A stretch of 64,000 nt of DNA, taken from NCBI GenBank assembly GCA_963701715.1, contig CAVPAX010000004.1:529246-593245 (forward strand), given 5' to 3'. Of the stretch, positions 1 to 9,068 are shown in pieces (the first letter of the stretch is position 1; each line of letters begins with the position of its first letter). This stretch comes from Methylotenera_A sp963701715. GTDB lineage: Bacteria > Pseudomonadota > Gammaproteobacteria > Burkholderiales > Methylophilaceae. The notes below the pieces were generated by a model that did not search any database, had not been told where the DNA came from, and was given only the letters and a program-made list of their open reading frames with translations. A program made the translations under genes and the position numbers.

Positions 1-1016
1 TGGTGCTTTTGTTAATAGATAGTATCAGTGAAGACGGCTACTTGGAGGAATCATTGGAAGAGCTTGCAGAGTCACTTCCATTAGAACTTGAGGTAGAACT
101 GGTTGAGCTACAAACTGCATTAAAACATATTCAGCATTTGGATCCAACCGGTGTAGGTGCGACCAGCCTGCAAGAATGCATTGCATTACAACTCAATATG
201 TTGCCTAAAGAGACTGAATTTCTAGAAATAGCAAAAAACATTGTAACAAACCATTTAGCTTTATTGGCCAATAAAGATTTTGTGAAACTACGCAAATTGC
301 TTAATTGTGACGAAGGCGCACTTAAAGGCGCACAAAATCTCATCAAACAACAAAATCCGCGCCCTGGTAGTAAGTACGCCCAGTTAGGTTCCGATCACTT
401 CATACAGCATGAGGTTATAGTTAAGAAAGTAAAGGGTATCTGGATTGCCACCTTGAATGATGGTGTCGTACCTAAATTACGTATTAATCAGCTATATGCT
501 GATATTTTGAAACGTAACCGCGAAAACTCAAATCAATATTTACAAACGCAAATGCAAGAAGCCAAATGGATGATTAAAAATATTCAGCAGAGATTTTCTA
601 CCATTCTGCGTGTTTCGCAGGCCATAGTAGACCGACAACGTAATTTCTTTGAACACGGCGAAATCGCTATGCGTCCCTTGGTGTTGCGTGAAATTGCGGA
701 AGAGCTTGAATTGCACGAATCAACCATTTCGCGTGTCACCACACATAAATATATGCTCACACCTCGTGGTGTTTATGAGTTGAAATATTTTTTTGGTAGT
801 CATGTGGCAACTGACGCAGGTGGTGAATGCTCGGCCACAGCAATTCGTGCCCTGATTAAACAAATGGTGGCAGAAGAAAATGTTAAAAAACCACTGTCTG
901 ACAGTCAGTTTAGCGAGATATTGGCTAAACAAGGCATTGTTGTGGCGCGCCGCACCATTGCAAAATACAGGGAATCGCTGAATATTCCACCTGCCAATTT
1001 ACGGAAATCTTTATAA
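1..1016 (+). CDS. rpoN: RNA polymerase sigma-54 factor, 5' end outside window
   Basis: Directs RNA polymerase to -24/-12 promoters that need an AAA+ activator, typically nitrogen and stress genes. The reading frame is open from base 3, so the N-terminal activator-binding part lies before the window; 337 residues are visible against about 470-490 for the family. A core-binding segment with LDPTGVGA is followed by a helix-turn-helix (ELHESTISRVTTHKYM). The RpoN box ARRTIAKYRE sits near the C-terminus and reads -24 DNA. hpf follows after 134 bp, and the HprK/RapZ/PTS genes lie beyond, which is the usual proteobacterial rpoN neighbourhood. Identification is secure. Confidence 0.97.
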   Translation, partial: VLLLIDSISEDGYLEESLEELAESLPLELEVELVELQTALKHIQHLDPTGVGATSLQECIALQLNMLPKETEFLEIAKNIVTNHLALLANKDFVKLRKLLNCDEGALKGAQNLIKQQNPRPGSKYAQLGSDHFIQHEVIVKKVKGIWIATLNDGVVPKLRINQLYADILKRNRENSNQYLQTQMQEAKWMIKNIQQRFSTILRVSQAIVDRQRNFFEHGEIAMRPLVLREIAEELELHESTISRVTTHKYMLTPRGVYELKYFFGSHVATDAGGECSATAIRALIKQMVAEENVKKPLSDSQFSEILAKQGIVVARRTIAKYRESLNIPPANLRKSL

Positions 1017-1044
1017 AATAATTGCAAATATCCACTTGGGCTAG

Positions 1045-1072
1045 TTGCACACACTCGCCAAAGGTGTACACT
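1045..1072 (+). promoter_or_regulatory. candidate sigma-70 promoter for hpf
   Basis: TTGCAC (1045-1050) and TACACT (1067-1072) are separated by 16 bp in the rpoN-hpf gap. A good Shine-Dalgarno AAGGAG stands at about 1138-1143, just before hpf. The promoter is inferred from hexamer similarity only. Confidence 0.4.
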
Positions 1073-1150
1073 AAAATTGTTCGATGAGGTTTAAGTGGTC
1101 TTCTTACTTAACCGAAAAATCTCTAGAACAATTTCAAAAAGGAGCAAGTC

Positions 1151-1477
1151 ATGAATTTACAATTAACTGGGCATCACTTAGAAATTACCCCTGCCTTACG
1201 CGAGTATGTGCAAAGCAAACTAACAAGAATCAGCAATCACTTTGATCATGTGATTGATGTAAAAATTACCATGAGTGTAGAAAAGCTCGCCCAAAAGGTT
1301 GAGGCTACATTGCACGTACCTGGCAACGATTTACACGCCGAGTGCGCAGATGAAAATATGTACAGCGCAATTGACATGCTGACGGATAAACTAGACCGTC
1401 AAGTAGTGAAACATAAAGAAAAAAATGGCAATCATCATAAAACCAATGGCGCGGTTAAACACCAAACTGTTAATTAA
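1151..1477 (+). CDS. hpf: ribosome hibernation promoting factor
   Basis: Binds the 30S decoding centre and helps form inactive 70S or 100S ribosomes in stationary phase. The protein is 108 residues, the short Hpf/YfiA form without the C-terminal dimerisation domain. It opens with the family pattern NLQLTGHHLEITPALREYV and has the basic segment KLTRISNHFDHV. The tail after residue 90 is rich in Lys, His and Asn. It lies directly after rpoN, as in E. coli. hprK starts 15 bp downstream, so ptsN (EIIA-Ntr), which often sits here, is missing. Confidence 0.93.
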   Translation: MNLQLTGHHLEITPALREYVQSKLTRISNHFDHVIDVKITMSVEKLAQKVEATLHVPGNDLHAECADENMYSAIDMLTDKLDRQVVKHKEKNGNHHKTNGAVKHQTVN

Positions 1478-1492
1478 CTTTAATCATCTCCT

Positions 1493-2479
1493 ATGGCTCA
1501 AATAAACGTATCTGAGCTATTTAAGGAAACCCGCCACAAGCTCAAACTCAACTGGGTTGCCGGGCTTGATGGCGGCACAAACCAACTCCATTCCGAGAAA
1601 GTCACCAAGCCTTCATTGGCACTGATTGGACACCTTAACTTTGTACACCCAAACCGCGTACAAGTGCTGGGTTGCGCCGAAATGGATTATTTACGCAGCT
1701 TAAGCATTATCGCGATGCAGCAAGCCATCACTAATTTATACTCTACCGACTTGGCCGCTGTTGTAGTGGCGAATGGTGAGAAACCGCCTAAAGCGCTTAT
1801 TGACGCAGCCAATACTCATAATACACCTTTGTTTACTTCGCCAATGCAGAGTCCACAATTAATGGATTTATTAAGCCATTATTTGCAACAAGCCATGGCA
1901 GAAAGCACTAATGTGCATGGCGTATTTATTGAAGTGCAGGGCTTTGGTGTTCTCATCAAAGGTGATGCAGCGATTGGCAAGAGCGAACTGGCTCTAGAAC
2001 TTATTTCGCGCGGGCATCGCTTGATTGCTGATGATATTATTGATTTCTTTCGCATTTCACCAGATCGTGTTGAAGGCCGTTGTCCTGCATTACTTCAGGA
2101 CTTTTTAGAAGTGCGCGGACTTGGTATATTGAATATTCGCGCTTTGTTTGGCGATAATGCGGTCAAACCAACCAAGCCTCTCGATTTAATCATTCAACTC
2201 GAGTTGGCAGACATACTAAAACTACAAACGCTCGACAGGCTTAATGTTAAAACACTGCATGAGCGTATATTGGATGTTGATATCAGCAAAGTGATAATAC
2301 CCATCGCAGCAGGTCGCAACATCGCAGTATTGGTCGAGGTTGCAGTGCGTAACCACATACTGCTAATGCGCGGACTAAATGCCACCCAGCAATTCACCAA
2401 GCGACAAAAGCAAATGATGCTGAAAGAAAGCCAAGAAAAATTAATCCCTAAAGCAAAATCAGAAAGAAAGAAGGGCTAA
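1493..2479 (+). CDS. hprK: HPr kinase/phosphorylase
   Basis: Phosphorylates and dephosphorylates the regulatory serine of HPr. The 328 residues have the N-terminal HprK fold, a P-loop GDAAIGKS at about 157-164, and the signature LEVRGLGILNIRALFG near 205-220. The target HPr (3824-4093) has Ser46 in the expected KSIMG context, so kinase and substrate are encoded together. rapZ starts 3 bp after the stop codon. No sugar-specific membrane EII is encoded nearby, which suggests a regulatory role. Confidence 0.95.
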   Translation: MAQINVSELFKETRHKLKLNWVAGLDGGTNQLHSEKVTKPSLALIGHLNFVHPNRVQVLGCAEMDYLRSLSIIAMQQAITNLYSTDLAAVVVANGEKPPKALIDAANTHNTPLFTSPMQSPQLMDLLSHYLQQAMAESTNVHGVFIEVQGFGVLIKGDAAIGKSELALELISRGHRLIADDIIDFFRISPDRVEGRCPALLQDFLEVRGLGILNIRALFGDNAVKPTKPLDLIIQLELADILKLQTLDRLNVKTLHERILDVDISKVIIPIAAGRNIAVLVEVAVRNHILLMRGLNATQQFTKRQKQMMLKESQEKLIPKAKSERKKG

Positions 2480-2482
2480 AGC

Positions 2483-3334
2483 TTGGAGCTTATTATTGTC
2501 ACAGGCCTATCAGGCTCCGGTAAAAGTATTGCACTACGCGTGTTGGAGGATAGTGGCTTTTACTGCATTGATAATTTACCCGCTACGCTACTGCCACAAA
2601 TTTCTCATCATCTGGATGCAACTCATCATAATAAAGTTGCAATTAGCATCGATAGCCGTAGCGCTGCGCTGGAAACGCTCCCCAACGCAATTGAAATGCT
2701 TAAAAATAGCGGCATATCGGTACGGGTGCTATTTTTAGAGTCCTCTGTAGAAACATTGGTTAAACGCTTCTCGGAAACGCGCCGTAAACATCCATTGAGT
2801 AATGCCAATACTACATTAGCTGAAAGTATCTCGCATGAGCGAGACCTGCTGGCAGGTTTGGTAGGCCTGGGGCATCACATCGATACCAGCAACCTGAGTG
2901 CCAACACACTGCGCAACCATATTCGTGAGCTCATTCAGCAAACCGATAATTTTCAGGAAAACAAAGGTTTGGTATTACTGTTTAGTTCATTTGGCTTCAA
3001 GAACGGCATCCCGTTGGACGCGGATTTTGTATTTGACGTGCGTAGTTTGCCTAATCCGCATTACGACCCTATATTACAGCCTTTGACTGGCAAAGATAGT
3101 CTTGTGCAAGCGTTTTTGCAAAAACAATCTGCCGTCATTGAAATGCTGGCCGACATCCAGCATTATGTTGAAAAATGGCTTCCCAGTTTTGAGCAAGACC
3201 ATCGTAGCTATCTCACCGTAGCGGTTGGCTGTACAGGTGGGCAGCATCGATCCGTGTATTTTGTAGAACAATTAAGCGCATATTTTAGACAAAAAAAACA
3301 AAAAGTGATTATCCGACATCGTGAACTTGATTGA
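2483..3334 (+). CDS. rapZ: RNase adapter / nucleotide-binding protein RapZ
   Basis: In E. coli RapZ binds amino-sugar precursors and guides RNase E to the sRNA GlmZ. The 283 residues carry a Walker A motif GLSGSGKS at 8-15 and the conserved C-terminal segment VGCTGGQHRSVYF. The start codon is TTG at 2483, 3 bp after hprK, where the N-terminus MELIIVTGLSGSGKS aligns with the family. Its role here outside enterobacteria is inferred; family membership is certain. Confidence 0.95.
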   Translation: MELIIVTGLSGSGKSIALRVLEDSGFYCIDNLPATLLPQISHHLDATHHNKVAISIDSRSAALETLPNAIEMLKNSGISVRVLFLESSVETLVKRFSETRRKHPLSNANTTLAESISHERDLLAGLVGLGHHIDTSNLSANTLRNHIRELIQQTDNFQENKGLVLLFSSFGFKNGIPLDADFVFDVRSLPNPHYDPILQPLTGKDSLVQAFLQKQSAVIEMLADIQHYVEKWLPSFEQDHRSYLTVAVGCTGGQHRSVYFVEQLSAYFRQKKQKVIIRHRELD

Positions 3335-3377
3335 GCATATAAATTATTAAATATATTTTTAGAAAGTAAAAAGTAGC

Positions 3378-3800
3378 ATGATTGGAATTTTAATTATCGC
3401 GCACGGCAATTTAGGTGAAAGCCTGATTCATTGTATTACCCACGTACTAGGCAAAACTCCGCCGCAATTAATGTATTTTGCTGTTGGTACGGATGATGAC
3501 CCTGCAGATTTACTCCCTCAAGCACAGCAATTAGTAAGACAACTGGATACAGGGGAAGGCGTGTTGATACTGTCTGACATGTATGGTGCTTCTCCCTGTA
3601 ATTTAGTCACTAAATTACTTTCACCAAACCAAATTGTAGGTGTTGCAGGTGTTAATTTACCCATGCTGGTTCGTGTACTTAATTATCGTGATAAGCCAAT
3701 TAAAGTGTGTATAGAAAAAGCGATTAGTGGTGGACGCGATGGTGTAGTACATTTCACTAAAAATGGTTGTGATCATTATGATAAAAAAATTGATGAGTAA
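3378..3800 (+). CDS. PTS EIIA component, mannose family
   Basis: A soluble phosphocarrier that takes phosphate from HPr. The 140 residues match the EIIA-Man fold, with the phospho-acceptor His9 in IIAHGNLG and a conserved segment DMYGASPCN near 70-80. No EIIB, EIIC or EIID follows, so it probably acts as a regulatory phosphocarrier, as in other betaproteobacterial incomplete PTS systems. ptsH follows after 23 bp. Confidence 0.9.
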   Translation: MIGILIIAHGNLGESLIHCITHVLGKTPPQLMYFAVGTDDDPADLLPQAQQLVRQLDTGEGVLILSDMYGASPCNLVTKLLSPNQIVGVAGVNLPMLVRVLNYRDKPIKVCIEKAISGGRDGVVHFTKNGCDHYDKKIDE

Positions 3801-3823
3801 AAACTAAAAAGCTGAAAAATACC

Positions 3824-4093
3824 ATGATTAAACAGGAAATAGAAATCATCAACAAACTTGGACTCCACGCACGCGCCAGCAGCAAACTCACACAAACGGC
3901 CAGCCAGTTCGCAAGCGAAATTTGGATAGAGAAAAATGGCCGCAAAGTAAATGCCAAAAGCATTATGGGCGTTATGATGCTGGCCGCCGCCAAGGGCTCC
4001 ACGATTACATTGGAAGCCAATGGTGCAGACGAGCAAGCAGCAATGACTGCATTAAAAGCTCTCATTAACGATTATTTTGGTGAGGGTGAATAA
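3824..4093 (+). CDS. ptsH: phosphocarrier protein HPr
   Basis: Small phosphate shuttle between EI and EIIA proteins. The 89 residues have the catalytic His15 in GLHARASS and the regulatory Ser46 in KSIMG, the site used by HPr kinase. The stop codon is immediately followed by the TTG start of ptsI, so the two are probably translationally coupled. Serine and upstream hprK together indicate a functional two-site control system. Confidence 0.97.
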   Translation: MIKQEIEIINKLGLHARASSKLTQTASQFASEIWIEKNGRKVNAKSIMGVMMLAAAKGSTITLEANGADEQAAMTALKALINDYFGEGE

Positions 4094-5839
4094 TTGTCTA
4101 GTTTCAGCATTCATGGTATCGGCGTATCCAGCGGCATCGCTATTGGGCATGCGCATTTGGTCTCGAATGCTTTACTGGAGGTAGTACATTACCAGCTGCC
4201 GGAACAATTAATTGGTAATGAAGTAGCCCGCTTTAGTGATGCCATACTTTCTGTTAAAAAAGATTTAGAGACGATACGTGGAGCACTCTCTAAAAATGCG
4301 CCTGCCGAGCTTGGTGCATTTATCAACACCCATTTGATGATGTTGGCTGACAAGTCGCTTTCTGAAGTACCAAAAGACATTATCCGCAAGGAGCGCTGCA
4401 ATGCCGAATGGGCCATCAAGCAGCAAATGGACGACATTGTAGAGCAGTTTGAAGCGATTGAAGACGAATACCTGCGTGAGCGCAAGCATGATGTAGTACA
4501 AGTGGTCGAGCGTGTAATTAAAGTATTGCTTGGTCACCCTAGCCAGGCTCCTAATCAGACTAGGGATAAACAACTGCAGGAAAGTGCAATCATTCTGGTT
4601 GCACACGACATCTCGCCCGCAGATGCCATCCAGTTTAAGCAACACCATTTCGCAGCCTTTATCACTGATGTGGGTGGTGTGACCTCACACACAGCCATTC
4701 TGGCACGTAGCCTTAATATCCCTTCAATTGTTGCATTGCAACGTGCGCGCGATTTAATTAACGATGGCGAGCTCATCATTATAGACGGTAGCTTAGGCGT
4801 GGTTATCGTCAATCCATCCAAAGAGATTTTGGCGGAATATGAACTCCGTCAGAATCAATGGGGGTTAGAACAACAAAAGCTTAAACGGATTAAATCTACT
4901 AAATCAGTTACCATGGATGGCACCGCGATTGACCTGTATGCCAACATTGAGGTGCCAGAAGATGTTGATGCGGTAAAAGCCTCCGGTGCGACAGGGATAG
5001 GCCTATATCGGACAGAGTTTCTATTTATGAACAGACGTGAAATGCCAGACGAAGAAGAGCAATTCCAGGCATATAAAAAAGTGGCCGAAGCCATGCATGG
5101 TTTACCTGTGACTATTCGCACACTGGATTTGGGAGCGGATAAGCAAATGAATCCTGACAACGTCTCTGATTGTTCCAACCCAGCCTTGGGATTGCGTGCC
5201 GTGCGACTTTGTTTATCTGAACCGCAGATCTTTCACACGCAACTACGCGCCCTTTTGCGCGCTTCATACTTTGGCAATATTAAAATATTAGTGCCAATGC
5301 TTTCAACGCTATCCGAGTTGCGTCAAACAAAACTTTTGCTGGAACGTGCAAAACTATCTCTACGCAAAGAAAATATACCATTTAACGAAAATATTGCGCT
5401 TGGCGGCATGATAGAGGTACCTGCTGCTGCCATTAATGCAGATGCCTTTGCAAAAGAATTGGACTTCTTATCTATTGGCACCAACGACCTAATACAATAC
5501 ACGCTTGCCATCGACCGCACGGATGACGCTGTAGCACACCTTTATAATCCATTACATCCTTCAGTACTGAAGCTGATTTCAATCACTATTAAGGCGGGCA
5601 TGAAATTAGGCAAATCTGTCGCAGTATGTGGCGAAATGGCCGGTGATGCAAAGCTAACGAAATTGTTGGTTGGTATGGGTCTACGCCAGCTCTCCATGCA
5701 TCCTTCAAACATACTAAGCGTAAAGCAACAAGTACTGCACAGCCAAATTACCAAGCTTAAGAGTAACGCCCGTAAAGTATTAGGTTTATCAGACCTTGAA
5801 AAAATTGAACCTCTTGTCGCCAAGTTTAATCAGAATTAA
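4094..5839 (+). CDS. ptsI: PTS enzyme I (phosphoenolpyruvate-protein phosphotransferase)
   Basis: Transfers phosphate from phosphoenolpyruvate to HPr. The 581 residues match the usual length of about 575. The phosphohistidine motif GGVTSHTAILARS places the active His at about 199. The PEP-binding barrel has GIGLYRTEFLFM and, later, DFLSIGTNDLIQYTLAIDR and the active-site cysteine context VAVCGEMAGD. The start is TTG at 4094, directly abutting ptsH. It ends the PTS block. Confidence 0.97.
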   Translation: MSSFSIHGIGVSSGIAIGHAHLVSNALLEVVHYQLPEQLIGNEVARFSDAILSVKKDLETIRGALSKNAPAELGAFINTHLMMLADKSLSEVPKDIIRKERCNAEWAIKQQMDDIVEQFEAIEDEYLRERKHDVVQVVERVIKVLLGHPSQAPNQTRDKQLQESAIILVAHDISPADAIQFKQHHFAAFITDVGGVTSHTAILARSLNIPSIVALQRARDLINDGELIIIDGSLGVVIVNPSKEILAEYELRQNQWGLEQQKLKRIKSTKSVTMDGTAIDLYANIEVPEDVDAVKASGATGIGLYRTEFLFMNRREMPDEEEQFQAYKKVAEAMHGLPVTIRTLDLGADKQMNPDNVSDCSNPALGLRAVRLCLSEPQIFHTQLRALLRASYFGNIKILVPMLSTLSELRQTKLLLERAKLSLRKENIPFNENIALGGMIEVPAAAINADAFAKELDFLSIGTNDLIQYTLAIDRTDDAVAHLYNPLHPSVLKLISITIKAGMKLGKSVAVCGEMAGDAKLTKLLVGMGLRQLSMHPSNILSVKQQVLHSQITKLKSNARKVLGLSDLEKIEPLVAKFNQN

Positions 5840-5855
5840 ATCGAAAGGAATCACC

Positions 5856-6197
5856 ATGTCTACCGAAATTACCCTACCCAGCAATGACGAAAAGAACATT
5901 GCTACTATTACGCATTTGGGCGGCACCGTATTTTCGTTTATTCCTGCACTCATTGTTTGGATACTCAAAAAAGACGATAGCACGTATATTGCGGACCAAT
6001 CCAAAGAAGCGCTGAATTTTCAAATCACCATTCTTATTGCAACATTTATAGCAGGAATTTTGGTTTGGCTGTTAATAGGCTTCTTGCTACTCCCTATTAT
6101 TTGGCTTCTGAACATTGTTTTTTGTATTATTGCCGCCATCTCTACTAGCAGGGGCGAAACCTATCGCTACCCTTTTTGCTTGAGATTAATTAACTAA
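5856..6197 (+). CDS. DUF4870 family small membrane protein
   Basis: 113 residues with a short polar N-terminus, a conserved ATITHLGG near residue 15, and three hydrophobic segments (about 23-38, 55-80, 82-100). This is the DUF4870/Tic20-like layout; its function is unknown. I chose ATG at 5856 because AAAGGA lies just upstream; an in-frame extension to 5796 would run into the end of ptsI. prlC follows after 11 bp on the same strand. Confidence 0.8.
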   Translation: MSTEITLPSNDEKNIATITHLGGTVFSFIPALIVWILKKDDSTYIADQSKEALNFQITILIATFIAGILVWLLIGFLLLPIIWLLNIVFCIIAAISTSRGETYRYPFCLRLIN

Positions 6198-6208
6198 AAG
6201 GAATTTTT

Positions 6209-8236
6209 GTGTCAAACCCATTGCTACATTTTGCAGGCTTACCAAAATTTAATGAGATAAAGCCGGAACATGTATCACCTGCGCTCGATTTACTTTTGAA
6301 CGAGGGGAAGCAAGCCATTGAAGCCTTGGTAAATAATAACGAAGCGCCTACTTGGGATAATTTCGCACGCCAGCTTGAAGACATGGAAGAAAAGATCTCG
6401 CGCGCCTGGAGCCAAGTTGGCCACATGAACGCAGTTGTGAACAGCCCGGAACTACGCGAAACATATAACGATAATTTGGCGAAGTTAACTGATTTTTACA
6501 GCGATTTGGCTCAAAATGAGCAACTTTACCAGAAGTTTAAGGACCTGTGCCAGAGCCAAGTATTCACAAAACTTTCAGCCACGCAGAAAAAAATCGTCGA
6601 GAATGAGTTGCGTGATTTCCGCTTAGGTGGTGCGGAATTACCAGCGGATAAAAAAGCGCGCTTCAAAGCAGTTCAAGAGCAACTCTCCAAACTGGGCGCC
6701 AAGTTTGAAGAAAACATCATGGATAACACCAATGATTTTGCGCACTTTGTAGAAGATGAAAGCGCGCTAAAAGGCATTCCAGAAGATGCCCTGCAAGCCA
6801 GTAAAGACGCGGCTTCTGGCGATGGGAAAAGTGGTTATAAATTCACACTGCATTTTCCTTCTTACATGCCGGTGCTGCAATACGCAGACAACCGCGGGTT
6901 GCGTGAAACAATGTATCTCGGCTATGCCACGCGCGCTTCCGAATTTGGCAAAAAGGAGTGGGATAACACCGCGCTGATTTCTGACATTCTGAAACTACGC
7001 CTGGAAGCCGCGCAGTTATTGGGTTTCAGCAATTATTCTGAGCTCTCGCTTGCCACCAAAATGGCGGATACGCCTACGCAAGTCACCGAATTTTTACACA
7101 CACTGGGCAAGCGCGCCAAACCTTATGCTGAGCGCGATATGGCGGAACTCACCGCCTACGCCAAAAAACTGGGCATTGATGATATGCAAGCATGGGATGT
7201 GGCTTATGTGAGCGAAAAGTTACGCGAGGACAAATACGCGTTTTCCGACCAAGAAGTGAAGCAATACTTTCCCGAAGCCAAAGTACTGGCAGGCTTGTTC
7301 AAAGTGGTCGAGACCATTTTCGGCGTGCAAGTGAAAAAGGCAGATGCGCCGGTGTGGCATGCCGATGCTGCGTTCTACCAGATTGCGGATGCCAGCGGCA
7401 AGCCTATCGCCTATTTCTATCTAGACCTTTACGCCCGCAACAATAAACGCGGCGGCGCCTGGATGGATGAATGCATCACTCGCCGCAAGAAAGATGGCAC
7501 CGTAGAACTGCCGGTGGCGTTTCTCACTTGTAATTTCAGCGCACCAGTCGGCGGAAAGCCCGCGCTATTTACGCACGATGAAGTCATCACCATGTTCCAC
7601 GAATTCGGTCACGGCCTGCACCACATGCTCACAGAGGTGGAAGAGCATGGCGTTTCCGGCATCAAGGGCGTGGAGTGGGATGCCGTCGAACTGCCCAGCC
7701 AGTTTATGGAAAACTTCTGCTGGGAATGGGACGTGCTGCGCCACATGACGCGGCACGTGGATACCGGCGCGCAGCTGCCGCGTGAACTGTTCGACAAAAT
7801 GGTTGCCGCCAAAAATTTCCAGGCTGGCATGCAGACCGTGCGCCAGATTGAATTCTCACTATTTGATATGCGCTTGCATGGAGAATTTAACCCGAATGGC
7901 AACAAAACCGCGCTGGATTTGATTGAGGAAGTGCGCGACGAAGTCGCTGTAGTGCGCCCACCCAAATGGAACCGCTTCCCCAATAGCTTTAGTCATATTT
8001 TCGCCGGCGGCTACGCAGCGGGTTATTACAGCTACAAATGGGCTGAGGTGCTTTCAGCAGACGCTTACAGCCTGTTTGAAGAAATGGGCGTGCTCTCGGA
8101 TGAAGCAGGCAATCGCTTCCGCAGTGAGGTGCTGGCGCAAGGCGGCTCCCGACCTGCGCTGGAATCGTTTATCGCATTCAGAGGTCGGGAACCTAATATA
8201 GACGCGCTTCTCAGGCATAACGGGATGAGCAATTGA
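6209..8236 (+). CDS. prlC: oligopeptidase A, M3 metallopeptidase
   Basis: Cytoplasmic zinc endopeptidase that degrades short peptides such as cleaved signal peptides. The 675 residues match the family length of about 680. The zinc motif HEFGHGLHH lies near residue 468, with the third ligand region about 25 residues later in GVEWDAVELPSQFMENFCWE. The start is GTG at 6209 with AAAAGGAA upstream. Its TGA stop overlaps a TTG that opens a small downstream frame. Confidence 0.96.
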   Translation: MSNPLLHFAGLPKFNEIKPEHVSPALDLLLNEGKQAIEALVNNNEAPTWDNFARQLEDMEEKISRAWSQVGHMNAVVNSPELRETYNDNLAKLTDFYSDLAQNEQLYQKFKDLCQSQVFTKLSATQKKIVENELRDFRLGGAELPADKKARFKAVQEQLSKLGAKFEENIMDNTNDFAHFVEDESALKGIPEDALQASKDAASGDGKSGYKFTLHFPSYMPVLQYADNRGLRETMYLGYATRASEFGKKEWDNTALISDILKLRLEAAQLLGFSNYSELSLATKMADTPTQVTEFLHTLGKRAKPYAERDMAELTAYAKKLGIDDMQAWDVAYVSEKLREDKYAFSDQEVKQYFPEAKVLAGLFKVVETIFGVQVKKADAPVWHADAAFYQIADASGKPIAYFYLDLYARNNKRGGAWMDECITRRKKDGTVELPVAFLTCNFSAPVGGKPALFTHDEVITMFHEFGHGLHHMLTEVEEHGVSGIKGVEWDAVELPSQFMENFCWEWDVLRHMTRHVDTGAQLPRELFDKMVAAKNFQAGMQTVRQIEFSLFDMRLHGEFNPNGNKTALDLIEEVRDEVAVVRPPKWNRFPNSFSHIFAGGYAAGYYSYKWAEVLSADAYSLFEEMGVLSDEAGNRFRSEVLAQGGSRPALESFIAFRGREPNIDALLRHNGMSN

Positions 8237-8376
8237 CAGAGCATTACAAATTCTATTGCGAACCAAAAATAGAGTGGATTCTTGTAAGCGAAAGCCAAAA
8301 CCCACATTTTAAACCACAGTACCATTCACCGTTCGGGCAAGAAGCTGCCTATACTGCAGATTACGAAATGATATGA
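8233..8376 (+). CDS. candidate 47-residue small protein, coupled on both sides
   Basis: A TTG-started frame overlaps the prlC stop as TTGA and ends in the ATGA that starts the next gene. It encodes 47 residues rich in aromatic and acidic residues, starting TEHYKFYCEPKIEWILV. It has no signal peptide or membrane segment. Tight overlap at both ends suggests translational coupling, but the TTG start and short length leave chance possible. I recognise no family. Confidence 0.4.
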   Translation: MTEHYKFYCEPKIEWILVSESQNPHFKPQYHSPFGQEAAYTADYEMI

Positions 8377-9023
8377 AACACGACTTCTGGCACGAAAGAT
8401 GGCAAAGCAACCAAATTGGCTTTCACTTACCCGAAGCCAACCCATTATTGGTTAAACACTTCCTCACCCTTAATTTAAAACAAGGCGCGCGCATATTTTT
8501 ACCCTTGTGTGGTAAAACTTTAGATATTGCTTGGTTGTTAGCGCAAGGTTACAAAGTAGCGGGTGCGGAGTTAAGCGCGATTGCGATTGCGAATCTATTT
8601 AACAGCCTCAACTTAACTCCCAGCATTACACAGATTGGTGAAATCAGCCATTACAGCGCGCCCAATATTGATATATTTGTGGGAGATGTTTTTAATTTAT
8701 CCCCCGATATGCTAGGCAAGATAGATGCGGTGTATGATCGCGCAGCCTTGGTGGCTTTACCTGAAGATATACGCAAACTTTATACCACACATTTAATGAA
8801 ACTTACGCTAAATCTGGACAACAAAGCGCAGCAATTGCTGATTTGTTTTGAGTATGACCAAGCTTTACATGCAGGGCCGCCATTTTCTATCAGCGCAAAT
8901 GAAGTTCAGCAACTCTATCAAGCCAATTATTTATTGACTTTGCTTGGCAGCAGCGATGTGGTGGGTGGTTTAAAAGGCCAATGTCCCGCCACTGAGCATG
9001 TGTGGTGGCTTAAACCGATATAG
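8373..9023 (+). CDS. tpm: thiopurine S-methyltransferase family protein
   Basis: SAM-dependent methyltransferase; bacterial members methylate thiopurines and also selenium or tellurium compounds. The 216 residues start with the family hallmark HDFWHERWQSNQIGFH. A SAM-binding segment IFLPLCGKTLDIAWL follows near 50-65, and DAVYDRAALVALP near 120. The ATG overlaps the preceding small frame by four bases. The natural substrate is unknown. Confidence 0.9.
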   Translation: MKHDFWHERWQSNQIGFHLPEANPLLVKHFLTLNLKQGARIFLPLCGKTLDIAWLLAQGYKVAGAELSAIAIANLFNSLNLTPSITQIGEISHYSAPNIDIFVGDVFNLSPDMLGKIDAVYDRAALVALPEDIRKLYTTHLMKLTLNLDNKAQQLLICFEYDQALHAGPPFSISANEVQQLYQANYLLTLLGSSDVVGGLKGQCPATEHVWWLKPI

Positions 9024-9068
9024 TTTTATAGCATTTAAATTATAGCAAACCATTATTGAGATTAAATC

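Noticed and set aside
6786..6806. Repeat-like string in prlC (ATGCCCTGCAAGCCA)
   Set aside because: Only 15 bases match the palindromic repeat, with no loop or right arm; common codons for ALQA can explain it.
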